DNA from: Ancylostoma caninum
Lineage: Eukaryota > Nematoda > Chromadorea > Rhabditida > Ancylostomatidae
Assembly: GCA_037903475.1 (NCBI GenBank)
Contig: JBAJFG010000637.1
Location: 248,001 to 312,000 of the forward strand
Length of the DNA: 64,000 bases
Direction of reading: 5' to 3'
Shown here: piece by piece, positions 12,742-26,600 of the stretch
How the letters are laid out: each line of letters starts with the position of its first letter
Position numbering within the stretch: position 1 is the first letter of the stretch
The notes under the pieces: generated by a model
The model's input: the letters and a program-made list of their open reading frames with translations, nothing else
What the model was told of the DNA's origin: nothing
Databases searched by the model: none
Translations under genes and position numbers: made by a program

Positions 12742-14430
12742 TGCTAAATTAAAGCTTGCCTTCCATCATCAATCGTCTAATAGACCGATTTCTCATTCTG
12801 CGTGGACAAAAGCATGGAGCAGTAGTAGACATAATTAATATAGTCTCCTTTACACTGCGTAAATGTATGAAATGAGACGCACTAGGAAACCTAGCCAGTG
12901 TGGCATGTAGGTCCATGTGAATTCAAGTCAATCATTGACGAATATGAGATAACCCAGTTAACCAGGTGCTTTGTGGATTTAATTGTATGTCTTTTGCTGG
13001 GATGCTAAACCGAAACGATTTTATAACTTCATCTCACTAAAAGTTCGTAAATGTTCACACAACGAAAGAACATATGGATGTCCCCATAGCCACGAACAAA
13101 TATGGAAGAAATATGGAGTTCAGAGCAAAAGTAGTGGAATAACAGCCAGAACTCACTGGTCAGTGATGTCAGGCATCGGGGGGTTCTCGGGATGCCTGCC
13201 ATGTTCCTCCGCAGCCTTCCGAGGCTTTTATCAGTATTCGCGGGTATGTCGCAACCCCGACTACGTCCTCCGCAAGTCCCGACGGTTTCTCGGGCCTAGA
13301 TCGCACCCCTCGACTAGGTCCTCCGCATGTCCCGAAGCAAGCGGTCACCGCATGACCGCCTAATTTCCTTAAGAAATGAGGGCCATCGTCCTCCGCATGT
13401 CCTGACATCTTTGTCTGAGTACAATTAGTTGGAGGCTTAGCCATCGACGGCGTCGACCCGGATGGCTCGGGTGGTAGGGCAGCGGACTCCGGCGATTAGT
13501 ACCATAGCGCACGGTCCCTGGTGACATCGAAATTAGATATAAATACTTGTGGATAGTTCCGTTCGACTTTACCAAAATGAAATGGAACCGCACAATTACC
13601 TTGTTAGTAGGTGGTTGCCCTGTTGATGGGAAAAGTTTCAGAGATAGCAAGAGTTTGTGGAGGGTGCATTCGTGCTTAGAGAGAGGTATGTCGCTCCCCC
13701 CCCCCCACTCCGGAATCGCAACTCAGACATTCGCCGAAGTGGCGACTCCTGTCATCGAGGCTCCCCCTGGTAAGTGTGCGGGGTTGAGATGTCATTCGAG
13801 TTGCTGTTCGGCTGCTATTCGGTGAATAGTGGATTGCTGTTCGAGCTGTTCGATTATTCGGCCTCTATGCAAAAAGTCCGATACCGAGCCAACATCAAAG
13901 TCATCGATACCGGTTCCTATCGATTTTGGGCGGCGCATCGATGGTGTTACTGCTGGAAAAGCGAACATTAGTTGACACTTGTAAAGATTCTGCCTGAGTA
14001 ACTTTGACACAGGATGCTATAGCTCATATGGGATGATATCGGCAGCCAGAAGCAGAATCTACTTTGTTGAGAATAGTCGATCTTTATATGAATAGCATTA
14101 GCTGTATTCAAAATGCATAACAAACATAACAAACAATCAACCACTATATCAAAAACTCAACAACAAGTACCAACAGTCAAACTTCAGCAATGGCAATCAC
14201 AAACAACAAATTAGGTCATAACGTAAGAAGAAATACTATGTGTTTGTACAAAGATAAACTCTCAGCAAATGGGCAAATAATTAATGCATCCTCTCCCACC
14301 AATGAAGACTAACTTAACTCCGCTGTCTCGTTCGGGCTGCCTTGTTCGGAGATTTATACTTCCGCAGTAAGCCTCTTCGCTTTTTATTTTCCTTCACTCC
14401 TTTGTTTTTGCTGGTGTTTTGACTGTTACC
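12742..14430. other. Intergenic interval with dispersed repeats
   Basis: No convincing gene. 13190-13345 is a GC-rich tract of cctccgca(a/t)gtcccga units, related to the tract at 5.8-6.06 kb. 13440-13530 has a weak tRNA A-box-like phrase (ggctcgggtggtagggca) that might derive from a tRNA-related SINE. A run of C occurs near 13695-13705. The 3' UTR of UTP6 occupies the right end. Confidence 0.5.
14383..14388 (-). terminator. Poly(A) signal of UTP6
   Basis: AATAAA on the minus strand (TTTATT on the plus strand), about 43 bases downstream of the UTP6 stop codon. Position and strand fit a nematode 3' end. Confidence 0.55.
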
Positions 14431-17400
14431 TTAAACGAACGTATATGAGCCGTGCCGAATACCGAACAAAATGAGGTAAGTATGCAAATCCAACGCACAT
14501 GAGCACTTTTTCTTTTTCATTGACGTCTTCTTCTCGACTTTTTTCTTCTTGGCTTTATCCACACGCCGCTCATTCTAGAACAAGAATAATGAGTTCAAGC
14601 TTATTTACGAAGCCGAGTCTCAATAAAGATTGCCGTTCAAATGTCCAATTAAGTTTCCGCATGGGAACGAACTACTCACCTTGATTGCTTCCACGGCTGC
14701 GTCCTGTACCAGCTGGGTCCATTTCACAACAAATTCGTCTAATTCGGCTCCTTTGAACAACTTCAGGCCCGTCTGGAAGATTAATGCATTGTTCCTTGCA
14801 GCATACTACGGCTACTGGTTTGGCTGAGACTGTCACTGAACCTTTGCAGAGGTTGATGAATTGTTCTCACCTCTACCAATTTAATAAGTTACTCAGATAC
14901 ATTGATAACTATTAAAATGGGCAAACAAATATTATATATAATATTTAAGAACATGATACATTGAGTTTATTACATCTTTTTATCAACTCAATATACTAAC
15001 CTCAAAAACTTAAAAATATGGTATGAATGCCTAGTCGTCTAACCTGATGAACCACGTGAAAATTCGAAATATCGTATTTCATCGTCCATTTAGCAAACAG
15101 AATAACTGCCTCAACCGTCGCACACTCTTCAATAACGGCTGACTTCAAGACAAATCCAGCAAATTTTGTGTCCGGGCTCGCACGTTCTAGTACTTTTCGA
15201 TGTACATGACAATAGAACTCCCCACTAAAATATAACAATGAAATATTTTCGCAACCTTTAGTGAGCTTCGAACAACATCAGATCGTACCTGTTCGGTTTA
15301 CTATTCACAAGTTCCATCAGCCTGTCCTTTAGCTGTTCTGGTGTGATTTTACCGTCTTCAAGCAACTGACTCAAATAATCCACGAATAATATTTTGATTT
15401 TAGATGCAACAGAAGTGTTAGCTTTCTTCATCGCATCATAGAAAACCTGAATTGAATAGAGCACATAGTTTTCGGAAAAATAATCTAGCCCTTCTACAGC
15501 ACATACAGTGTCAAAAAAGAAGCCCTGTTGAATTCGAGGCACTGTGTTGCAACAGAGATCACAAACATCACGACAAAAATATATATGTTACCTGTTCTAC
15601 TTCGTTAGGAGCGAATAAAATACTGTGATCAATGGCGTGTTGCCAGATAGGAAAGCTCTCCTCCGGATCGATCTAAAAAATACTCTGGATAGTGATAATT
15701 TTTGCAATGGGAAGATCAGATATCTAACCTTCTCCAAAGCTCGATTACACAAATCCCTAAACTCGTCTAGTGCTACGTTGCTCCTCAACCGTTTCTCCAG
15801 AAAGGTGCTCCAGAATATGGCCGACTGGGGTCTTTTCTGAATGTGACAGTAGTGTACACGAGTATGTCATATACTAAGTAGAGTTACTCTGCTGTTGTAA
15901 ATTATGAATCTGCAGCATATAAGCTCCATATGAGAGGAAAAAGAAAATACCTCTAAGCATTTCTCGATAAATGATTCGTCAAATTCCTCTTCAGCCTCCT
16001 GCATACAGCCTTCAAGATCTCTCCAATCATTTTCAGTCATCCAATCGCCATCACAGATGCTACGCAGTAGGGATCGGATTTTCATGTCACAGAAACCATC
16101 TAAACTGCTTCCTCATCAAGGAAATATAGGATATAGGGAGGAAAGGATACGATTAAGAATTTCTTCATTCAATTCAGAAGTAAAAGATGGATAAAACGGA
16201 GAACTTCTCAGGACTTCCGATCAAACAATCATAGCTGAGCATTAACTGGTATTAGAGCCTACACCCAGTTGTGTAGCTACTAGTTGGATAGCTAGTATAG
16301 CTTTAGATAAATCAAAAGACCTTCCAGCTAACGGGCTTTCTGCATTCTCCCACGCAATGCCAATTTGTTAGAAAAAAAGAAAGTACTACCTTTCGATGAT
16401 GATTCACGAAGCCATTGCAAATAGAGCCGATGCATCCTTTCTGTCGGTGTCTTGCTTAAAGCCGCATCGAACGCATCAAACCTCGACTAAAACGATGAAT
16501 GCCTCATAAATAGGAAAAGCACTGACAGAAGAAGTGTTAGGCCCTTATACAACAAATACTGAGGAGGCAATTAAATCTTAATTAGATCACAATTAAATTG
16601 ACTGATTGATTGATTTGATACAATGTGCTGCTAGTAACTCTCGCCAAAGCATCGCAACGACAAAAGATTTTTAACAAAATGAGACCGCAGACCAGAATGA
16701 ATAACGAGCAGTTAGCAGCAATCATTATGTTTTCATTCCGCCTAGGGAAGTGCCCTTGAGACGGCTAGACAACCTTCGATCATGTTCCTCCACCTACTTC
16801 GTTTGAGCTGCCACCAAATGCTGAAGGTATTTTCTAAATTGTCCAATGCCGAATCGCTATTTGGGTATCCGATTTCGTGATTAAAGCAGCAGCGGAATAA
16901 AGAGATCGTTGGGGTCCAGATAGAAAATAAACTTTTTATAATGACGAAAAAAAAAGAAAAAAATTTAAAGTTCAAAACCGTATTTGACGAAGATATGATT
17001 GAATGTTTCACGGCAATTTCACTGGACCCTCGCGGTAAGAAATAAAAACAAGCTTAGAAAGAAAATCACTCCAAAGGCAGACAAATCAATGCTCACAGTT
17101 CCTTCCTTGCAAGCTGCTTCGATTTCAAACAGCCTCGTGTCCTCATTGTCAAACTCCTTCAACTTCTCCGTTATGAACGTGCGGACAGTATCGATATTAG
17201 GGACCAATTCCACTTTGTTGCATTCTTTCCACATTTCGACAAGCATGCCTGCGCAATATTTCACCGCTCACAAAAGATGTAAATGACTTGAAATGAAGCG
17301 GTAACAAAAAAGAGATCATTAATATCATGTCAGTAACATCCAAAAAAAAAAAAAGAAAAAAAAACAGAAGTAAAGCAGGCAAATAAAGCGAAAAGCTACC

Positions 17401-19685
17401 TGAGACAGCCCCCCGAGGTACCGCAGATATCGCTTGTTCCACCACAGCTTTTGCTACATCCAAATTCATAATACTATCATCAACTTCCTCATCGTACACA
17501 CCTTAAATACACCATTACGAGAAAATCAACAAAAATAAGTAGAAAATAACTAACGTTCAGCATCGCTGTCATCTGAGCCGTGCTTATGGTCACCTCTCTT
17601 CTTAGTGATGAACTTCCTACGTTTTAATACCCTGAATAAGAAGAGTGACTGTTTCTGTAGTAAAGCTAACAACAAACACCAAGTGGTCGCAATCAGCGCC
17701 GATGGGGCTTCACTATTAAGTAGCACCCTATAACACCAATCTACTTGTTCATAATCTCCATAAATGGGAAAAACAAATCAAAACATTTACTGCACAACCA
17801 GATATATCTTTCTCATTCACATCGTGTAATTAAAAATCTTCGCACTATTCCACATCCGGAGCTCCGAAAATTTCAAGAACTTTCTCTTGTGAAAATTTGC
17901 AGAGCAAGGACGTGCGCTCGAGGCGTTAGTTAGAATACCGTGCCCATTTTGTGCCGTAACGCCTTTTTTCGGGTTGTGTTGCGGTTAAATTTTGAATGGA
18001 ACTGCCATTTTTCTTCTAAAGCGGTGTTTTCATCCGACTTCTAACAATGATTCCATTGTAAACCAATAAAAGTAAAGTTTTGGTAAAAAATGAATGATGT
18101 GTTCGTGTTCAACACCTCAAATAACCCTGCTCGAAATCTAAATATAGTCTATGAGATACCGTATTTAACTATTGTATACCAACTGTAAACACAAATATGA
18201 ATTTACATTGCAAAAATGAGTTAATATTCGTGTTCACCACTTCAAATAATACCCTTCTCAGAATTCATCCAAAAAGGAAAAAAATCTCAGGCCTTTGGAT
18301 GTGGATTGCTGCCAAAATTTGTTTAAATCGTACTACTCTTTAGCAGTAAAAGAAATTTGTCTACGACACATTCGCAATATCAGTAATTTCCTCAAGAGAA
18401 ACAGCCACTGCCTTAATGCGCCTATAGAGGGTACGACTAGCAGTCCAACTCAAACAAGCTATAAGTTAGTGGGTGATTTCATTGGAAACAGTTGTAATCT
18501 TTTTAAGGTATCAGAAAAGTTCACAAACTTTTAGTAGAGACCGAAGCAAAAAAAAAAACTAGGGAAAAGACCACGGCGCGGGGGAGGGGATGAACAAGCT
18601 CAAGTGGGCGTAGGGATGCCCAATTTCTCCTATACTTTATATGGGTTCAATTCAACTAATCAAAAGAAGAACATTCGATGCATTCGTAGTTACTGCATGC
18701 CTTCCACATCTTGTACCTAATTATAGCAGCTGAGGATGTATAAGAATCCTAAACAAAAATTATGAAAAAAGCCAACTCACTTCTCCACAAAGTGAATTTC
18801 AATAGTAAAAAATGCGGAGTATAATATAGCCGATTCAGGGAAAAGTCGAAGAGATGCAAGAATCTGGGTACGTGCATTTTGAGGACTAGCAGCGGAGAAA
18901 AATTGCCACAATGCGAATTCCCGACGAAGATTTTCGTTCCGTCCGTGAATCTAAACATGTTGGAACTAACCAAAAATAACGAACCAAATGAAACCCAGCA
19001 ATGAATTCACATAAAAAATTGTAATATTTAAGACGAAAAGGGGAAAATATAACAGAAGTAGATGAGCAGAGTAATCAGAACTAACTTGCAAAGCTCTCGT
19101 ATATGCAGCTGCCAACTCACGACGCATTGTGTGCTCTTTTAGAAAATTAATCAGCTTTTCCCATTGATGAAGATCTCCCTGGAACAAATACCTGTAGAAT
19201 TCACAGAATTAGACATATATCTTTAACAATACTCGACTTCACTCGTTACTGTTGCAGTGATAATTTCAAAAATCTTTACAAAAAAAAGAAACAAAGGAAA
19301 TGTAGAACAACCTGAAATCGATCAGCTGCCCTTCGATATATACTGGCTACTTTTTTGCACATAGGTCTGTCTATGAGCTTCAACTTATGCCAGTACTGCA
19401 TTTTCGTCCTTCGTGATTTCAGTAACTTTAGAAAGTCACATAAATATTCAGCATATAGATCGAAGTCTCTAGGAGTCTTCTCCTGAAGGTAAGTATTATA
19501 AAGTGCTTAAAAAGAAACAAAAAAAGCATATCGAGACTACTCACCTGTTTATTAAGTCTGTACTCGAACTGACGACAACGCTTCACAAAGGCATTAACCT
19601 CACTCTCTGTGAACAGCTGCACATGGCTGAGTTGTTCAAAAGTTGGCAGAAGACTTTCCAAACTCTGTTCAACGAATTCCCCCAT
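14431..19685 (-). CDS. utp6: U3 snoRNA-associated protein 6 homologue (SSU processome, HAT repeats)
   Basis: UTP6 is a HAT-repeat component of the U3 snoRNP/SSU processome that acts in nucleolar pre-18S rRNA processing. Fifteen exons: 19685-19545, 19482-19312, 19178-19086, 18950-18781, 17631-17555, 17501-17400, 17266-17097, 16486-16390, 16099-15951, 15836-15729, 15672-15592, 15524-15289, 15224-15044, 14772-14680 and 14574-14431. They total 2013 nt (670 aa) with every phase matching. The N-terminus (MGEFVEQSLESLLPTFEQL) is the diagnostic UTP6 start. HAT-like blocks follow (for example LHQWEKLINFLKEH..RELAAAYTRAL and SAIFWSTFLEKRL). The last exon is a Lys-rich tail (KAKKKKVEKKTSMKKKKC), a likely nucleolar/nuclear targeting extension beyond the roughly 600 residues usual for the family. 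A candidate spliced-leader acceptor (tttttaag) lies about 15 bases upstream of the ATG. Its 1.15-kb and 610-bp introns carry repeats but no genes. Confidence 0.93.
17640..18780. repeat. Repeat-bearing intron of UTP6
   Basis: The intron between UTP6 exons 4 and 5 contains, at about 18090-18250, phrases such as gtgttcaacacctcaaataa and ctatgagataccgta. These recur near 50.4-50.6 kb and, in inverse orientation, near 50.0-50.1 kb. The rest is A/T-rich with no coding signal. Confidence 0.5.
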
Positions 19686-22600
19686 GTTTAGGGAGTCCCC
19701 TTAAAAAGATTGAAAGCATTTTATAGATAGTTTTTGAAATTCGCGACGATAAACAGAGGTTTTCTGAACAATACCGCAGCTAAAAACCTGTAGCTGGCAA
19801 ATAAAAAGTTCCTTAGCTAAACACATAAGCTATTACACCTCACTGGAAAAAAAATCCGAAAAAATGGAGAGCAAAAAGTGCTGGAACCGTTCAGACTATA
19901 AAATTGTCAAGCAGTGGTGGTCGCGCATTGGAATCGCAATGGGGCGCACTTACCGCTGCACCGCTTCACATGTTTTTCGCGGGCTGCGGCACTTAGTTAC
20001 CGGAGATGTTAGGTGCAGCCGGAGAGAGGCCTGCGATATAGATGGATCACAGCAAATATCCTTCCGCTCAGATTTATCTTTGGATTCTCAGAGCACTTTA
20101 GACCCTTCTCATTGAATGCGAATTGGTGATATCAAGAAATCAGGAAGTAAAATGGAATTTAGGAGGATTTATCATCGATAATAGTCAAAGATAAGGGAGA
20201 GGTTCTTCAAAATATTTTTAGAGTAAATTCGTTTAGCAATTTCGTTTCATCAAATAATTGTTCATACGAAAAAGTGGCCAAGAACAATTTTATCACTCTA
20301 TCTTAAAAATCGCTACCAAAATTAGGTCACTGCATTGATGTCTTAGTGCTGACATTAACTGCGAAGAGTGTTCGCTTCCCTTCGTGCTAGATGCCACGAG
20401 CAACTAAGGAACCACACCCATTTTTCGCACTCACCTGAGTTCCTCCCTCAGCACACCGACAGCGGCTTACGCTTCTTTCCAGTTTCTGTAATATATACGG
20501 AACGAACAATCTAATTAAGTCCGTTAAAATCCATGAATGAGTCTTGCGCAGCTACTCTGGATTTCGCTTCCAACCAGATGAAGTATGAACACATCCCTGC
20601 GCCCGTCACTGTCATACGCCACCGCCATTTCGTCAGCCTATGCTTAGCCCGGGTGACGCTCTCGACGATAAATGTCAGAAGGGTCCTTTTACATAGCTCA
20701 TAATAATTTTCATGGCTTTTTTTCCGCGACAGAGTCCAACAACGTCAGCCAGGCTGCGACAATGAATGGATGTAGAGGGATTTTGTGGCAAGGCGGCAAC
20801 CTTTGCCGCCCAATCCCTTTTGCCGCCGTGAAGTCGGTGCTGCTGAGACAAGTGCTAGGAAGATTATAGTTGACACTGCCGATCGCATATAGGAAAATCA
20901 ACTATAAGGTTGGGTAATTGGAAATAAGTGTTGAAAATAGTGATGAACTTAGTTTTTTTTTCATTGAATTTAAGAATTCATTTGAAAAAATTTCATGGTG
21001 TCATCGAGTCTTTCTAGTGGAATGATTTGTTGCCTGCTCGTTTGTTGTTTTCCAGAAATCCATCGACATCTTGTAGCTCTGATGAGCAAATCCGAACCTA
21101 GTGTGTTTTGCCCAAGTTTTTTTTTGGGTTTGAAAAATTTTCTATAGTTAAAGGTTCGTGATTTTAGCAATGAGAATAGCGTCGGGTAATACCTTGAAAA
21201 GATACAAGATACAAGATCTTCTGCTAACCATGACGTGGGCACGCGCATCTTTTGCCTTCTCGTCGCTGATAATTTGTAAAGTGCAATTAAGCGACACACT
21301 TTCCGAAATGTAGAACTTAACCCCTTCTTCTCCAATTGGAACAAGCTTATTTTTGCTTAGGTGATCAGATTTTATCCCAATACAATATTAGCCTTCCGTG
21401 TCCGATTTTGAGTCTCAATCCACCATAACTTACTATACTAATGACGGAATTTCACGTAATTCTGCGCTCTTTTCCACTTCGAACAATTCAGAAAGTGCTC
21501 GCTTTTTCACAAAGAAACATCATTAGGTTGCCTGGAAGTTAGTGCAGGAACTCAACCTTTTTCTCTGAAATGACTTATCTCAGCCTTGGGTGAACATTAT
21601 CATTCGGAGTAAAAACAAATAAGAACCACAAGGACTCAAACATCTCTGCCGAACGAGAATATAGTTCATTCATCTCTGTTGCTTGGAACACTGGAGTTGT
21701 GGAATCGGTGGCTTCGTAGGAGTCAGCTTCCACTTGGTTTTCACTACTGGAAGGTTTCGTGTCTAAAGAGATGTCGAGATGCTTGAAGGAGTGCTACGAA
21801 CTTCATTGTGGGAATAGTTCCACTACGATTAAGGGAATCAATCCCACAGCAGACCACCAAGCTGTAAGCATGAACTTCTTCTGGTGCAACTTCAGCTTGG
21901 AGACAGGCTATGAGCTTACCGCTGTCCAACCACTGAGCGGACTATCACCGGATGTACCCAATTCTCTCTGGACGTTATAGTAGGGTTGACAAATCGATTG
22001 CAGCTTCTATACAAAAGGAGCGCCGAGGACACTTCACAACAGCAATTTTTTGTTGTTTCCGCTCAGCTCATAATATATATCCATTTGTCGGGCTTCCTCG
22101 ACCTTCCAGCTTTCTCTTGGAATGCTTCGAAAGATCGAGATGTTTACTCCGAGACTTTCTGCAGGTTCTCAAGGTGTAGTGCGTATGTTATGTTTTATTA
22201 CAACGTCTGATTTATATTCCTCAACAGGAGAATGGCGTCAGCGACTTTCCTCATCCTCAGGATCGACTTCTGCACGGCGAAACTTTCCGAACCAGCATTG
22301 AAATGTGCTTTAGCTGAAATTTCTTCGGCCCTATATTAATGGTGTTCATATTCAAAGCTGTTCGTGCTGCACTACTTTCGAGTTTGAATTCGTATAAAAA
22401 ATTGCTGTCTAGGCGCCTCTATTTCTAATCTGGAAATCTGTCACAACAGTATTGACGCTGAAATACAACTACTCATTGAGAAAGCGCATAAAATAAGCTT
22501 TCTGATTATACGTACATAGCAATGTTACACTCAAATTGTTGCCAACTTGGACATAAGAAAAATTAAACTGAAAATCCTACACTAATTTCCGAGCAACCTA

Positions 22601-23616
22601 ATGGTTCGGAGCTGGCTTCGACGGAAGCATTTGAACGTTCTCCAAAAGCCAAGCCACCTTGTACTTGCATTTTCTCGCATTCTGCCTCAAAAAGCACGAA
22701 CCGCACTTCATGAATCTTTTTATTACGAAGTTATATTACAATCGAATTATCATTCAGCAGCTTTGACAAAATTTCGAAGACAAGCGATTACGTTGTAAGC
22801 ATAATTGAGCAAGTCAAATTATGAATTGAACATAAAACATCTTATATGGCGATCATATCTCAAAGGTAAAACGAAATAAAAGATCCTTGAGTTATGAGAG
22901 CTCAGTTGAGAAATACAAAGTTAAGCTGACGAGTTGGCATCTTCAATGGAAAACACGTACTAAATTGTACAGGGAGTTCTGCAGGAATTTTTCTCTTTCA
23001 TAACTTCATTCTCGTAATGACGTCACCATTACTCTCCGTTGTGTAACGAACATGCAGCTTCACAGCACTCTTTGTCTAGAGCTCTAGCGTCTGCGGCCCA
23101 AAAAAGAGTGCGACCTCATTCCGAGATGAACTTGTCCGCTGATTTTTTGTTTTACATGGAGCGAACTGGAGGCCGTCGCATATGCTGGATGGGTCTCTAC
23201 TTTCCAGAAGAGTTGTTCTTACCCAGACATCTTTGTTTTAATTCGAGTCGCTAGGTCATACTTACAGAAAAAAAGGATTGGCCAACCTTCAAATAATAGT
23301 TTGCTCGTTCATTTTACCTACAGCTGCCATGGTTCGAGAAGAAGTAAGCGAGTTGCTTCTGCTTAGACGTTGGAGCTACATGTTAAACAGTAATAATTAA
23401 CAATTAAAAAAAATCTCTGCAGAACATTCCATACAACCTAAGACAAGCAAAAGAAAATGTACTAAAATCCCAGAGAGATCAGATGAGCTCGTATGAAACC
23501 GGTGACTACGTACTGTCGATTTCTGGCTCGACTCAGCCGCCTTCTGCAAATGCACGAAACAGAAGTGAAAAGAGAGCGCATGGGAGCACCAAAAAACTTC
23601 TAATGTTGACTTCTTA
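19686..23616. other. Intergenic interval between UTP6 and the BCL9-like gene
   Basis: No protein gene can be supported. At about 20435-20500 a minus-strand stretch ends in a good donor (gaactcag before gtgagtgc) and might be a non-coding 5' exon or spliced leader-type promoter piece of UTP6; this is speculative. Short open stretches around 19864-20115, 20970-21344 and 21950-22210 show no family motifs. The 3' UTR of the BCL9-like gene should lie at the right end. Confidence 0.4.
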
Positions 23617-26600
23617 TCAAACAGCCAAGCCTTGTTTAGGAGATGTCATGTGCTGGCAAGGCATTGATGGCGCAGGTCCTGGCGGCATGGCGTTGGGAAA
23701 TGATGGCGGATAGTTCGGCGGCATTCCTGGCTGCCACCTCATCGGATCATTCGGAGTGTTTCGCATCATAGCTGGAATTTTCAGCACAATGACATCAATT
23801 TCTCCAGCTTTCATAGAATGACATGATTTTGAACTACTACTAACAAAAATGAAAAAATATCAGCTGACCTTGGTTAGGTGGCATTCCCGGTGCTCCAGCC
23901 ATCCCTGGACCAGCAAAGGGATATGGTGGGGGAGGGACAACACCCTTGAAACAGTAGAGATAACAACGGCGCAATAACTAGTTCATGTATTCCACAATTC
24001 TATTGTTAATTCAAAAGAAAAAAAAACTTGAAACATATACCTTACCTTTGTCATTCCAGGATGTCCATATGGCATTTGAGGATACGGATGTGGTGGATAC
24101 GGTCCTGGATGGAACGGACTTACAGCGGGAGACTGTCCTGGCATTCCAAAAGGTGGTCGACTGGGGTCGCCAGGAAATCCAGGGCCTGGCACTGGTGAAG
24201 GCATTCCTATTACAACTGCTTTTGAATAGAGTATATTTTATAGAATAACTCGATTTACCTCGGGCAGCCATCATATGCGCATACATCGGATGGTGTGGAC
24301 TCATCCCTGGAGGAGGAGCGCCTCCTTTGAAGGACATCGGATCACCAATATATGCAGGAGATGGAATTTGAGATTTTCCGGGAGCAGACATAGGATACCC
24401 TACAACCAGAAAAAATTAAGAAATGTTAGATACATATTCAGACTAATTCAGGTTTAAACGTACCAGGAGGGAAAGGTTGTGCTCCATTGGGATATCCGGG
24501 CGGGTACGCCCCTGGAGGCATGGCTCCCATAGGAAACCCATTGGTAGGATAGCGGCCGGGATAAGGAGCCATTGGATACATGGTGTTTGGGGGTCCTGGA
24601 AAGTTCAGACCATGTTCACAGCGTTTCTTAATACGAAGGTTTAAATCAGATAAGATTGAGAAGAGATTTAAGAAGCCACAACGTTATAATAAAAAACAGG
24701 AAGGCAAGATGAAATTTATTAACTAGATGTCACGTCAAGATTTTTAACGTTCTCGATCGGAAAGGGTTTTATACTAACTGTAACTGATCGCATACAGCAT
24801 AAGGGACTGCTATCCTTGCGTATTTTTGACAGGAACCGCCTTGAAGAAATCTAACAAATGGCGTTGAAATTAACAACTATGGAATTGAACGTACCGGGGG
24901 CAGGAGCTTGAGGGAACATAGGCGAAGAATACGGTGAAAGTCCCTGATTTTGCATGAGCTTTTTCATCTAGAAGTGAAAATTTGTAGACGTGTAGAAATG
25001 TAAGCGAGAAAAGAAGAGACATCAAACCTCGTGCGCCTGGACCTCCTTCTCCCACTCAACTCGAAGTCTTTCAGCTTCAACCTGTCGCTCCATTTCCCCC
25101 AATTTTTCCAACTTTGCTGATCTGTCATCCCTAGAAAAGAGCAGACCAGTGGAAGAAATTTCGGTACGCAAAGTTCAGACAACCCACTTCTTACAAATCC
25201 CATTCGTTGGCGCTTCCACAACATCGTTGATACTGGAGGAGGTGCTGAATGCGGACGAGTTTGTCATCATTTCCATTCGCCTAAAAATGCCGAGTTACCT
25301 CTTGAATCCATTTATTTAGGTAGGAAAATTGAATCTCACCTCAGGGGTGTTTCTTCCACTTTCTTCGCAGGGGAACACTCTGGTGCAGTTAAATCTACGT
25401 AAGTTGGCTTTTTCGCAGCATTATCCTCAGGATCACTCTAAACAAAAGAGATGTGCTTTCCAAATAAACTGATGCCAATCATCAGGATGAGCATAGAAAT
25501 AAAAAGAAAATAAAATGAAAGTTATCTCCCTACGCATAGTCTGAGAATAAAACTTATTTTTGATCACGGTTGATGTAGTGTAGAAATGGTGATAGAATTT
25601 ACCAATCTTATTTTCCATTACGTAGAAAACCGATGTCGCTTTTTTCATTGCTGGGAAACTTTTATCTCATCACGTACTAAATTCCCAATAGCTATAAAAT
25701 TTCTTTTAAAAATCCCCAGAAAACAGCTATTTTCGCAGCTGACGGCTTCAGGAATATCCAAACAAAACACTCCAATCACCATCAGGTAGGATCACTTGGA
25801 ACGTTCTCTTTCTTCACTTTGAACTTCTGAGCAGTTCAAAAAATAACGTAAGTGATAACTTGATACTGAGAAAGAGATAGTCACAAGTATTAGAGTTACA
25901 TTTGCCAAAAATGAGTTCAACGTCACAAACCAACACAGGTTCCACTGGTACGACTGGAACAGCTATAACGAGAAAAACCACGTCTTAAACTTATAATGTA
26001 ACGAGGTGGGTGACGTGTGAACAATTTTCATAAAAAAAGGATCATTTTGGCGTTCTGCAAAACTCATGACAGCGATGTAACACCATTTACATTGATACTA
26101 TGCTTTGTATGCTGCTGCTACCTCCAGGTTGTTTGGTGGAACTCGTTTATTAGGGCCTGACGTTTCGACTTAAACGTCTTCTTCGGAGGCCTGAAAGTGG
26201 TGTAAAGCTCAATTATGCGTTCTTGGAGACCAAATGTTGCGTCCATCAATGGCTAATGCAACATCATTCCGGATTAACTAGACAGAACCGCCCATAGACA
26301 GTAGGCAACTAACCACCGTTTTGAGTCCACCGCTTTCGCGGATGTCCGCACCGATCAGAAACGCACACCACGGACAAGTGAGTGCGACCCTGCACCCTAG
26401 ATGGAACGCGGGTTTGGGTATCGTAGTAATCTACAGCTCGCACAGTGATACGAAGGGAAGGAAGTCATTGGTAACGGACACGCATTCATTCCGGTTATTC
26501 ATGCTCGGATTCCTGGCGGAAATCCAGAACCCCTCTAATGCTTTTCGCGCAGTGATGTCTGTCTCATGGATGAGAATCGTGCACATTACGTCAAAGTCAT

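Noticed and set aside
13440..13530. tRNA-like phrase ggctcgggtggtagggca
   Set aside because: No B box or cloverleaf could be folded; at best a tRNA-derived SINE fragment.
16742..17011. Minus-strand open frame in the intron between UTP6 exons 7 and 8
   Set aside because: Exon 7 joins exon 8 in phase and gives the conserved UTP6 order; adding this stretch would break it.
19864..20115. 83-codon plus-strand frame upstream of UTP6
   Set aside because: No motif, composition like non-coding DNA, in a likely promoter region.
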